Assembly: GCA_045047085.1 (NCBI GenBank) | Contig: JASFYT010000104.1 | Coordinates: forward strand, 10,758 to 74,757 | Source: GCA-2401155 sp045047085 | Lineage (GTDB): Bacteria; Pseudomonadota; Alphaproteobacteria; Rhizobiales; Rhizobiaceae | DNA: 64,000 nt | Reading direction: 5' to 3' | The notes under the pieces: generated by a model | The model's database searches: none | What the model saw: only the letters and a program-made list of their open reading frames with translations | Told to the model about the DNA's origin: nothing | Shown here: piece by piece, positions 54,352 through 61,837 of the stretch | Layout of the letters: each line of letters begins with the position of its first letter | Position numbering within the stretch: the stretch's first letter is position 1 | Program-made: the position numbers and the translations under genes

Positions 54352-55029
54352 ATGAGCTATAAAAATACGATTAAAAAATTTGGTGCAATTGCCGCCGTGG
54401 CAATTATGTCAACATTTACACAAGCGTACGCAGCTACATTAATTGATTTCACATCAGACAATAGTAGCCCTGTTTGGTACGGAAACAGCTTAGGGTGCGG
54501 CGGTGGCTGTACATTGGGTTATCAATTCAATGTGTCGTCTGCACTTACAATTGATGGTCTCGGCGTTTATGATGCGGACAGCAATGGTCTGAACAATTCG
54601 CATGACGTGGGCATTTGGAATAGTGGCGGCGGCCTGCTCGCGAGTGTTACGGTCGGTCCAGGTTCATCGAACGCAATAGCATCCGCTAGCGGAACTGGCG
54701 ATTTTGTTTACGGCGACATCGGCAGCTTGTTGCTTAGCGCAGGCGACTACATTGTTGGTGCACTATTTTCTAATGGTGACACGGACGCTGTGGTGTTCGA
54801 CGCCGGAGGAATATTCAGTAACGATGCAAGGGCTAGCTATACACGCCTAGCTTTCGTAAACAATGCCGCAATTACGTTACCGAACCAATTTAGCACCAGT
54901 TCTGATCGATACTTTGGCGCTGGTATGCGTATATCCGCTGTTCCCGTTCCTGCAGCATTGCCTTTGTTCGGCACAGGCCTAGCAGTACTTGGCTTCATGG
55001 GTTGGCGTAGAAAACGAAGAGCTGCTTAA
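54352..55029 (+). CDS. Secreted protein with VPLPA-type C-terminal sorting signal (2)
   Basis: A 225-residue exported protein with signal peptide (GAIAAVAIMSTFTQAYAA), a Gly/Ser/Asn-rich beta domain with the pair CGGGC, and a C-terminal sorting tail VPVPAALPLFGTG, then LAVLGFMGW and RRKRRAA. GGAGG lies six bases before the ATG. The middle domain is not one I can name; many such proteins are biofilm or envelope components. It is on the plus strand, opposite to the other three VPLPA genes. Confidence 0.85.
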   Translation: MSYKNTIKKFGAIAAVAIMSTFTQAYAATLIDFTSDNSSPVWYGNSLGCGGGCTLGYQFNVSSALTIDGLGVYDADSNGLNNSHDVGIWNSGGGLLASVTVGPGSSNAIASASGTGDFVYGDIGSLLLSAGDYIVGALFSNGDTDAVVFDAGGIFSNDARASYTRLAFVNNAAITLPNQFSTSSDRYFGAGMRISAVPVPAALPLFGTGLAVLGFMGWRRKRRAA

Positions 55030-55545
55030 TAGACAATTCGTATCTCGAACTTCCAGCAGCCCTCCGGGGCTGTTTTTGTTTGAAGAACCCACAGTTCTAG
55101 ATCGATCTCGTCAATCGTGATATTTGGAATTTTGAAAGCCGCGTATGTCCTAAAGCCATAGACCAACCAACCCGGAAGACGAAACACGCAAAACCGATCG
55201 TGAGGTTTTCTTCAATCACATCAAAATTGCACGGGTTACCCGAGCACATAAATGGTCCAGGCAAAGGATTGTGGGTTTGGGCACTGGAATGGGACACCAG
55301 CCACAGCACCAAAAGCGGGAAATTTCCAACTCTTAAAGAGGCTTTGGCTTTGACTAAATCTCGACATCAACCACCTGGCGAAACCTCATAAAACCCCGCA
55401 AGTGGCAGTCGATAATCTCGACCGTCTTTCTGAGGCAATGAATTTTGTGATGGTTTGATAAGTGGCCTTGAGCAAGCATTAATGGCCTGAATCTCCCATC
55501 AGGAACATCAGGTGAAAATATGCCGCTCAATCCGCACGCGGCCAT
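55030..55545. other. Gene-poor stretch with a weak small frame
   Basis: About 515 bases. A plus-strand frame from about 55101 to 55391 (GTG possible at 55200) reads GLWVWALEWDTSHSTKSGKF, which has protein-like composition but no start codon with a ribosome site. A small GC-rich hairpin (CAGCCCTCCGGGGCTG) just after 55029, followed by a short T-run, may terminate the preceding gene. Confidence 0.35.
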
Positions 55546-56151
55546 TTACTCAACCCGATATTTCTCGGGCACGAAAAACACGAAATCATCACGCGATTTT
55601 TGAATATGACAAGCATGACAATATTCCACCGATTCAGCCTCATCTCCCGTCGTATCGCCGAACATCGAGCCATCCGGCAGCACCATGACATAGCGCCAAT
55701 CGGCCGTTTCCGGGCTCTTCCCCTTTGTCAGTTTTTCCATCACAAACATCGCACCAAGATATATTTCTTTCTGTTTTGTGACGGTAATTGAATCCTTGGC
55801 AAACACAGTTCCAACTGGATAAGTTTCGCCATTTTTTAACTTGCCATAATTATCCACCAGCCCATTGGCATAATTATTTACATACCGCTGGCCGTGGGTT
55901 GCTGAAAGATAAGGTTCAGAATTATACCGCTTCCAGCTTTGATAATTCTTCAGGATTGGCAATTTGGCCAGTTTATATCCTCCGGCCATACGGCCTTTTA
56001 ATTCATCGTAAACTTTGTTGATTTCAACAGCCGTCAGCCTTGCGGGGTTTTTGATCGCCAGGTGAGCATCAAGAACTTCTTGAGCTTCAGAATTGTAGGC
56101 AAGCAATGTAAAAACAAAAGCAAAAGTGGAATAAAATATCAGTTTTGACAC
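55546..56151 (-). CDS. Cytochrome P460-family secreted c-type heme protein
   Basis: A 201-residue exported protein. The GTG at 56151 gives a signal peptide (KLIFYSTFAFVFTLLAYNSE, then AQ) and follows AGGAG by ten bases; a frame to 56262 lacks a sensible signal. The mature part has YNSEPYLSATHGQRYVNNYA, TYPVGTVFAKDSI and the heme-binding CHACH near the C-terminus, the layout of cytochrome P460 proteins. Known members oxidise hydroxylamine or detoxify nitrogen oxides; others have unknown roles. It lies alone in an accessory region. Confidence 0.8.
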   Translation of the reverse strand: MSKLIFYSTFAFVFTLLAYNSEAQEVLDAHLAIKNPARLTAVEINKVYDELKGRMAGGYKLAKLPILKNYQSWKRYNSEPYLSATHGQRYVNNYANGLVDNYGKLKNGETYPVGTVFAKDSITVTKQKEIYLGAMFVMEKLTKGKSPETADWRYVMVLPDGSMFGDTTGDEAESVEYCHACHIQKSRDDFVFFVPEKYRVE

Positions 56152-56423
56152 CGGATCAGTGCTCCTATCAAATTCATAAAATGCGCAATGGCAACAAATT
56201 TGGGCCGATATTGCAGTACTGTCGAGACACAATGGTGTGACGCGACGTGAACATGAGTACAATTTGAATTAGTGCGCCTCTCAAAAACACCGATGATGTT
56301 GTTCAAGTGAATTGACAAAATTTACATTTGAAAACCAAGCAATAGGCAAGACCCAAGGGGCGTAATCTTTCAACAAGGGCGACATTCGCGCTGAGTGTGC
56401 CGTTTCATCGGTTGGAATTGCAT

Positions 56424-56688
56424 TGCCGCCTAGCTAGGTTGGGTGATATCTTAAAGGGATTTTGGCCCGGCAAGTGAGAACCAGAGAAGCTACGCTCAGT
56501 CTAGCTTGGAACAAGCGCTCCGGTGACCTCAATCAATAGTCCAAAAAAAACGGCCCCATTAGAGGGCCGCTTTCAACTCAAATTATGTGCGCTTTAGATT
56601 AAACCAGCTTTTGCTTTCTGCGCCAGCCCAAAAAACCCATTAGAGCCAAGCCTGTCCCAAATAGAGGCAGAGCTGCGGGGATGGGAAC
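56424..56688. repeat. Duplicated block, copy A (IS scar plus 3' end of VPLPA gene)
   Basis: Two arms match copy B: 56424-56477 with 57763-57814, and 56501-56688 with 58104-58291. The right arm covers the terminator and last ~90 coding bases of the VPLPA gene. Between the arms are 23 bases here but about 290 bases of IS481 sequence in copy B. Confidence 0.7.
56543..56570 (-). terminator. Rho-independent terminator of VPLPA gene (3)
   Basis: On the minus strand GCGGCCC and GGGGCCG form a GC stem around TCTAAT, followed by eight T. The same element recurs at 58146-58173. Confidence 0.88.
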
Positions 56689-57231
56689 AACCGCGCTGGC
56701 TCCGCCGATGTAAAACTGATGTCCATCATAGCCGAATTCGATGCTGTCTATGCTGCTATAAACTGCAGCACTAGCTGCGCCAAATGAAATAGAGCTCAAC
56801 ATACCACCATTGATTGCGATCAATAAGGTGTCGGTGCCTATCACCGGGTCGTGATCAGAACCGTAAAAATAAAGGCCGGAGAAGTCGACCGGGGCATCAA
56901 AAAACGCCAGCTTCACAGCCTCGCCGGCGGTGATATTGTCATCGCTGGAGGGGGTGCACTGCAGGCCACTATTCAAAGTGGTGCAGACACCTAGGCCCGC
57001 CGGTTTTCCACCGGATAGATCATCGAAATAAGCAGACCCACCTGTGGCCGAAAAGGTCACATTCAGTCCACTAAAATTGATGACGTCGCCGTCCATCAAA
57101 CCACGCTCGTCTCCCGCGGCCTCAGCCACAAAATCCAAGGTCACGGCATTTGCAGCCGGTGAAAACCCTACGAGTACGGCCAAAACAGCGCTGGCTAGAA
57201 GGCTTTTTTTAAGTATTGATTTCTTTCTCAT
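56599..57231 (-). CDS. Secreted protein with VPLPA-type C-terminal sorting signal (3)
   Basis: A 210-residue exported protein with signal peptide (SLLASAVLAVLVGFSPAANA), a beta-rich domain with paired cysteines (GVCTTLNSGLQCTPSSDD) and FSGLYFYGSDHDP, and the tail VPIPAALPLFGTG, LALMGFLGW, RRKQKLV. The tail and its terminator are nearly the same in DNA as those of the vWA gene at 58202, although the upstream domains are unrelated. Confidence 0.85.
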   Translation of the reverse strand: MRKKSILKKSLLASAVLAVLVGFSPAANAVTLDFVAEAAGDERGLMDGDVINFSGLNVTFSATGGSAYFDDLSGGKPAGLGVCTTLNSGLQCTPSSDDNITAGEAVKLAFFDAPVDFSGLYFYGSDHDPVIGTDTLLIAINGGMLSSISFGAASAAVYSSIDSIEFGYDGHQFYIGGASAVVPIPAALPLFGTGLALMGFLGWRRKQKLV

Positions 57232-57762
57232 TTTTCTTACTCCTTAACAACCCGTCGATACGGGAAGGTTACTGCCGCGCCTCAATAGTGAAGAACTTGA
57301 CGTTCTTTACATTTTCTATTCGAAATTATGGCCCCAGATTTCGGGAAGAAAATGATATCATTTATTCATTACTTCAATAGCTTAACCATTAACTAGCAAT
57401 TAGAGTCAATATCCATGCCCATGTGAATGATAAACCGGTTAATAACCAGCTGCAATAAGTGGGCCCAATTCAGGCATCAAGCGAGACATGCTATCTTCTC
57501 CGAATGTGATCAGCTCCAATTGGTTGGTCTACATGTTTCCTTTATATTAGGGTGGATCACTTCAGCGGGGGATCAATAAACCGGGTGGGATTCCGGGCAA
57601 GGCCTCCAACAACTCATCATAATGCCCTGATTTTTCTCAATTTTAGTAACAGAAAATTTAAATTTTCTTTAGTCCTTACCATACGCTTTACAGCCATCCC
57701 TGCCCCAAAGCATTGGTTAGCTGGAGCGTAGCTATCACGATGTGAGATCTTGGTTAGCTTGC
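57232..57762. other. Non-coding, IS-scarred DNA
   Basis: About 530 bases without a convincing gene. It contains the degenerate tRNA-Cys 3'-end copy near its right part. Short frames are broken. The left part must hold the promoter of the VPLPA gene (3). Confidence 0.4.
57590..57609 (+). repeat. Degenerate copy of tRNA-Cys 3' end (candidate right attachment scar)
   Basis: ATTCCGGGC, one changed base, then AGGCCTCCAA, matching 53569-53588 in 19 of 20 positions. CCGGGTGGG just before it matches the T-loop start imperfectly. The rest of the tRNA is absent. Confidence 0.55.
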
Positions 57763-57814
57763 TGCCGCCTTGTTAGGCTGAGTGATATCTTACAGGGATT
57801 TGGCCCAGCAAGTG

Positions 57815-58103
57815 GACAGAACAGTTGAATGCGTTTGCTTCGGGCCGGTTTTACGGTCCTCAATACAGGTGCACATTTTCCACTTCAAAACCGTTTTGGG
57901 ATTAATCCTGTATGTCTGGCTCAACTCCGTGGCCGAAGCTTGCGCTTCTCGAAGTTGCTTCGCATCGCCTGTCAGCCAGCGGATCGTTGTATTGCTGCAC
58001 TGATAGCATGCGTAGTCGTAGCGCTGCCGTGCAAAACTTGCCCCATAGTGCTTCCTTCCATTCGAGGGAAAATAGTACACCATCAAAACTTGGGACTAAA
58101 CAA
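57815..58103 (-). pseudogene. IS481-family transposase, frameshifted N-terminal remnant
   Basis: From the ATG at 58046 the frame reads MGQVLHGSATTTHAISAAIQ and stops a few codons later. The next frame carries on with ASATELSQTYRINPKTVLKW and then EDRKTGPKQTHSTVLS. These are the N-terminal helix-turn-helix and linker of IS481 transposases. The DDE catalytic core is missing and a frameshift is present. The GTCCCAAG stretch at the right end resembles an IS481 terminal repeat. Confidence 0.75.
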
Positions 58104-58145
58104 CTAGCTTGGAGCAAGCACTACGGAAGCCTCAATCAATAGTCC

Positions 58146-58173
58146 AAAAAAAACGGCCCCACTAGAGGGCCGC
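58146..58173 (-). terminator. Rho-independent terminator of the vWA-VPLPA gene
   Basis: Same CGGCCC/GGGCCG stem and T-run (on minus) as at 56543-56570, with one loop base changed. About 30 bases after the stop. Confidence 0.88.
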
Positions 58174-58201
58174 TTTCAACTCGTATTATGTGTGCTTCAA
58201 A

Positions 58202-59017
58202 TTAAGCCAGCTTTTGCTTTCTGCGCCAGCCTAAGAAACCCATTAGAGCCAAGCCTGTGCCAAACAAAGGCAATGCAGCGGGAACAGGAATGGCTTGTGT
58301 GTCAACTATTGCCTGAACTTTAGCTGAAATAGCAGCACCGTATTGATCGAAATTGGTGACCGCCAAAACGAAACCGGCTACGGCTGGATTTGGAATATTG
58401 TTAACATCTACTGTGCCAGCAGGTGTCCCTGGAAATACCAGCGTTTTAAGGAACGCTATATCAACACCCCCTCCAATTGCCTCAACGCTCAGGCCGTCCC
58501 AACCGGCTATCACCGCAGCGTCGCGAGCAGCTATCGTGGTTGCATTAGTGGAACTAGCACCACAACAAGGCTGGCCGTCAGTAGTCATGTTCATCAGGCT
58601 TAGGTCTCCTAAACCACCAGCACCAGCAAACGCGGCAACCATTGCATCGATGGCACCATTCATATTGGTAGACCCACCACTATATGCATCACCTGTAATG
58701 GCGGTTTGAATACCACCTATGCTAGCGACCGTCACAATTGTTGGTGCAACAACTGTTGTGATACTACTGGAAAAACTTACGACAGAGACACGATAAGTGT
58801 CGGCCGTGGCCCCTTGTACGGGTATCTGAGCAAGTGCGGCGGCAAGTGCGTTCTTCGCAGTTGTGTAGTTAGCATTACCAATGCTACCAGAACGGTCAAG
58901 TAAGAAGCCCAGATCAATGGTTTTTGCTTGCACATTAAGCGTTCCACCAAGACTGGCTACAGACATGACAATCATCATTGCAGCACTGAGTATTAGTCGT
59001 CTAAATTTTATAGTCAT
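58202..59017 (-). CDS. Secreted von Willebrand factor A-like protein with VPLPA-type sorting signal (4)
   Basis: A 271-residue exported protein with signal peptide (LSAAMMIVMSVASLGGTLNV, then QA). A vWA/DUF1194-like domain carries the metal-ion site: DRSGSIG near 41 (DxSxS), GGSTNMNGAID and TTDGQP for the later Thr and Asp. The C-terminal tail IPVPAALPLFGTG, LALMGFLGW, RRKQKLA follows. vWA domains bind proteins through a divalent ion. This may be a surface adhesive or matrix protein, by inference. Confidence 0.88.
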   Translation of the reverse strand: MTIKFRRLILSAAMMIVMSVASLGGTLNVQAKTIDLGFLLDRSGSIGNANYTTAKNALAAALAQIPVQGATADTYRVSVVSFSSSITTVVAPTIVTVASIGGIQTAITGDAYSGGSTNMNGAIDAMVAAFAGAGGLGDLSLMNMTTDGQPCCGASSTNATTIAARDAAVIAGWDGLSVEAIGGGVDIAFLKTLVFPGTPAGTVDVNNIPNPAVAGFVLAVTNFDQYGAAISAKVQAIVDTQAIPVPAALPLFGTGLALMGFLGWRRKQKLA

Positions 59018-59556
59018 TGTATTATCCCCTGTCTCTTTTAACTGATCTTCTCGAACACTTTACGCCCACTCGAAACAAACAATCTTTACCAACTGCCTGC
59101 AACGAAAATGTCTATCAATTTTCAGTGTTTCAAGTTGCGGTTTGTTAAAATAGTACTAGTGGACACAATTAAGACAAAATGTCGCTACCAGGTCAAGGCA
59201 ATTTTTACTTCATCTTAGGAGTTCGTCAATGTTTTGCCGGTGCAATCAGCGATATTCGCGTGATTTTGTAATTTGATTCTGAGTACTCTGGCAAAAATTT
59301 CTCGCCTAAACCATTGAATATATATAAGTAAAATTTGTTATCAGAACATCGGCCTCTCCTAAAATATTTCATTCATTAAAATATCGAATTGTCAAATTTT
59401 AATTGACCTAACGTAGTGTAATGAGGAATATTGTTGTTAAGCTGTAGACTATGTGCAGAATGTAGGGTGTGAAACGTGATTGAGAAATTTAACAATTTCA
59501 TTGAAGAATGCTATTGATCAGGGGAATGATATTAACAGCTAAAGGCGTTGCTACTC
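59018..59556. other. Intergenic, nothing recognised
   Basis: About 540 AT-rich bases between two divergent secreted-protein genes. Promoters for both must lie here. No tRNA, hairpin terminator or protein-like frame was found. Confidence 0.4.
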
Positions 59557-59913
59557 ATGTTTAAACGATTATCTTGTCTTATGTTTTTTGTCACTATGAG
59601 CTATTGTTTGGTGGCCTTTGTTAGTCCTGTTCAGGCGGAAGTTGCAGAATGCTCAGTGCTTGATACAAACGATTTTACGGTTGTTGTTATCTGTCCGGAA
59701 GGACTAGACCAATCCGGTTGGCGAGACGCTGGAGCCAAAGCCTGTGGTCTCCTGAAACCCTGTGCCGCGTGGATTTGGGTTGACCCAAAAATAGCGCCGA
59801 AAACGGCTCCGTCCACGCCGACTTTATTCTCGCAAGAGCAAATAGCAAATGCAGTGGCTATCTGGGTGAATGAAAAACAAGAACTAATTATGATCACCAA
59901 AAGCAAAAACTAG
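59557..59913 (+). CDS. Small secreted hypothetical protein
   Basis: A 118-residue protein with a signal peptide (LMFFVTMSYCLVAFVSPVQA, then E). The mature part holds four cysteines (AECSV, VVICPEG, KACGLLKPC), likely forming disulfides in the periplasm, and WIWVDPKIAPKTAP. I chose the ATG at 59557 rather than a TTG nine bases earlier. I do not recognise the family. Confidence 0.55.
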   Translation: MFKRLSCLMFFVTMSYCLVAFVSPVQAEVAECSVLDTNDFTVVVICPEGLDQSGWRDAGAKACGLLKPCAAWIWVDPKIAPKTAPSTPTLFSQEQIANAVAIWVNEKQELIMITKSKN

Positions 59914-60191
59914 GCTGATGTAACTTTGATTTAGTAGTTATTGACAATACGCAATTGTGCTAGATTTTTCTGCCGTATTGAAGCGCGACTTGGCTGCTTT
60001 TTGGGCTGCTTTTTGGGCTGCTTTGTTGTTTGCATTTTTTGTCATACAAATAACAACAATTTTGTTTGCACATTCATCGAAATGTGGAAACAAAATAAAA
60101 ATTACTACTATAACGTTTCCATAACATTCATCTAACGCCGGTCCAATTATACATGTCTTGTCTTAAACAATTTATTTGTGCAAAGACATAG

Positions 60192-60230
60192 CCCGCCTAT
60201 CTCAACGCCCCGATGATAGGTGGGTTTTTT
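60192..60230 (+). terminator. Rho-independent terminator
   Basis: CCCGCCTATC (60192-60201) pairs with GATAGGTGGG (60215-60224), one G-T pair, followed by six T. It lies about 280 bases after the small secreted gene. A triple 11-base repeat (GGCTGCTTTTT) occurs between them near 59993-60025. Confidence 0.75.
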
Positions 60231-60304
60231 ATGTCTATAAGGGATCCAATCCAGCGAGAGGCATCGACGATTGGTTTGGCAAGCAATCAGCTTGCTTTTG
60301 CCCT

Positions 60305-61027
60305 TCATGAACCAAATATATTCTTAATCTCTGTAGAAAACTCGATCATTGCCGCCTCACCTACGGGGCTGAGGGTATAAATTCCGGTTTTAACGCGCTC
60401 GAACCAACCGTAGTGGTTATCGGCCATCAGGCGTCTTGCATTTTCGACATTGGACTTTTGCGCAACATCAGCGGCCTTGGTTGCGCCATTTTCAGCCAAT
60501 GTTTTCAAACATCGAAGGGCATCCTGCCGGTATGCCGTCATCAGGGTTCGCCGTGTGGAACCTCCGGTGTTGGGATCACCTACTAATTTGACAAATTCTT
60601 TTAAGAGCCTTGTCTGCTTTATTTTAGATTTACGGGGTTTATAAGGTGCCGGGTCCATATGGACTTCGACAAATCCATCTTTCATTCGTACGGTCATCAG
60701 ACCAAGGCCTAAACGACGACACAACATTTTATTGCTCTGAATGGACTTTCGGAATGCTTTTCCACTTGCTCGTGGCACGGCCACATAAACCAGATCGGTA
60801 ATCACCTGCCGCTCAACTGCCTGATGGAACAGCGAGAGCGAAAAACCAGTTTTTAATTCCACAATTACCAGATCTTCATTGCTATGCATGGCAACCACAT
60901 CTGCGGCACCGATTTCGCCCTTAACCTCGTAACCCTGCCCTTCCAGCAACAGCTTTACCGGTGGATATAGGTCGGTTTCTCGAATCGATCTTGTCGCCAC
61001 GGGTTTAGAATTATTTTTCTGCCTCAT
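60305..61027 (-). CDS. DUF2161 protein with PD-(D/E)XK nuclease-like fold
   Basis: A 240-residue cytoplasmic protein. It begins with a basic stretch and then ETDLYPPVKLLLEGQGYEVK and GEIGAADVVAMHSNEDLVIV, with ELKTGFSLSLFHQAVERQ giving the catalytic-like E...D...ExK pattern. The C-terminal 70 residues resemble a winged helix (VGEAAMIEFSTEIKNIFG). DUF2161 proteins are common in alphaproteobacteria; substrate and role are not established. Confidence 0.88.
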   Translation of the reverse strand: MRQKNNSKPVATRSIRETDLYPPVKLLLEGQGYEVKGEIGAADVVAMHSNEDLVIVELKTGFSLSLFHQAVERQVITDLVYVAVPRASGKAFRKSIQSNKMLCRRLGLGLMTVRMKDGFVEVHMDPAPYKPRKSKIKQTRLLKEFVKLVGDPNTGGSTRRTLMTAYRQDALRCLKTLAENGATKAADVAQKSNVENARRLMADNHYGWFERVKTGIYTLSPVGEAAMIEFSTEIKNIFGS

Positions 61028-61066
61028 ATTTCAATTTGCTCAGACGCACTCCAAAAACATATCCGC

Positions 61067-61837
61067 CTACCTCACGCCGTTGGACATCTCATTAAGCATT
61101 TGCATTGCCTGTATATTACATCCGCGCTCAGCCATCCATGCAATTTGCTGGGCAGCGTTCATATCAGTGCGATCAAGCAGGTGGATTGATGATTCAGTCT
61201 CTTGTGACGACAGTATCAAAGTGTAGCTGTCGATATCTTTTTGCACGAGATCAGATACGGAGATGGATTTCTCGTTTACCGTCCAAACCTTTTCCATTGA
61301 TGCTCCATTGCTGGATGAAACGGTGACCACTATCTCGGCGTCAGCCTTTACTCGGCCAAATACTGGCATTTCCGACGGTAGGCAATAGGTTCCAGGTTTG
61401 GATACAATAGGCATCCATGGCTGGACATTTTCTGGTTTGTTTTCTATCGACAGAACACTTCTGGCTGCACCAAGATTGTTGACCAGCCGATTTTCACCGA
61501 ACATCAATTTCGATATTACCTGTAGTGCATTGCTGCCGTCCTTGGCTTGCTGTGTACCGCCATCGTCATTGGTAACGGTGCCGCTCAACGGGCCTTTCAG
61601 AACGATGACGCTGCCTGATTTATCAAGAAGTTTGACTTCCGAATTTTCCGGCAGGTTAATTTCGTCGCCCTCTTTTAGGACTGCTCCAAGTACAAATCTC
61701 TTGTTCAGCCCCTCAGCAGAGCCGCTAACGTCGAAAATGATATACTCCACTGATTGGGCATAGGCATTTGGTACGCTAAAAGTGGACAAACTTGCCAATA
61801 CTGTGCCGGCAATTATCAGGCTATTGAATATGTTCAT
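61067..61837 (-). CDS. Secreted FecR-like protein coupled to adenylate cyclase
   Basis: A 256-residue exported protein with signal peptide (SLIIAGTVLASLSTFSVPNA, then YAQ). The next 100 residues resemble a FecR-like beta module (RFVLGAVLKEGDEINLPENS, then EVKLLDKSGSVIVLKGPLSG). A less conserved C-terminal part has two cysteines. Its ATG overlaps the cyclase stop as ATGA (61837-61834), so both are made from one message. A role as a periplasmic partner of the CHASE2 sensor is inference. Confidence 0.7.
   Translation of the reverse strand: MNIFNSLIIAGTVLASLSTFSVPNAYAQSVEYIIFDVSGSAEGLNKRFVLGAVLKEGDEINLPENSEVKLLDKSGSVIVLKGPLSGTVTNDDGGTQQAKDGSNALQVISKLMFGENRLVNNLGAARSVLSIENKPENVQPWMPIVSKPGTYCLPSEMPVFGRVKADAEIVVTVSSSNGASMEKVWTVNEKSISVSDLVQKDIDSYTLILSSQETESSIHLLDRTDMNAAQQIAWMAERGCNIQAMQMLNEMSNGVR

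Larger units (their letters stand above)
57763..58291. repeat. Duplicated block, copy B (contains IS481 remnant)
   Basis: Partner of 56424-56688. Its left arm is 57763-57814 and right arm 58104-58291, separated by the IS481 fragment. The right arm includes the terminator and the 3' end of the vWA-VPLPA gene. Confidence 0.7.

Noticed and set aside
55354..55545. 63-codon minus frame upstream of the region before VPLPA gene 2's end
   Set aside because: No ribosome site or motif; probably chance.
59941..60135. Frame with GCFLGCFLGCF
   Set aside because: Product of a triple GGCTGCTTTTT simple repeat; no start codon of quality.
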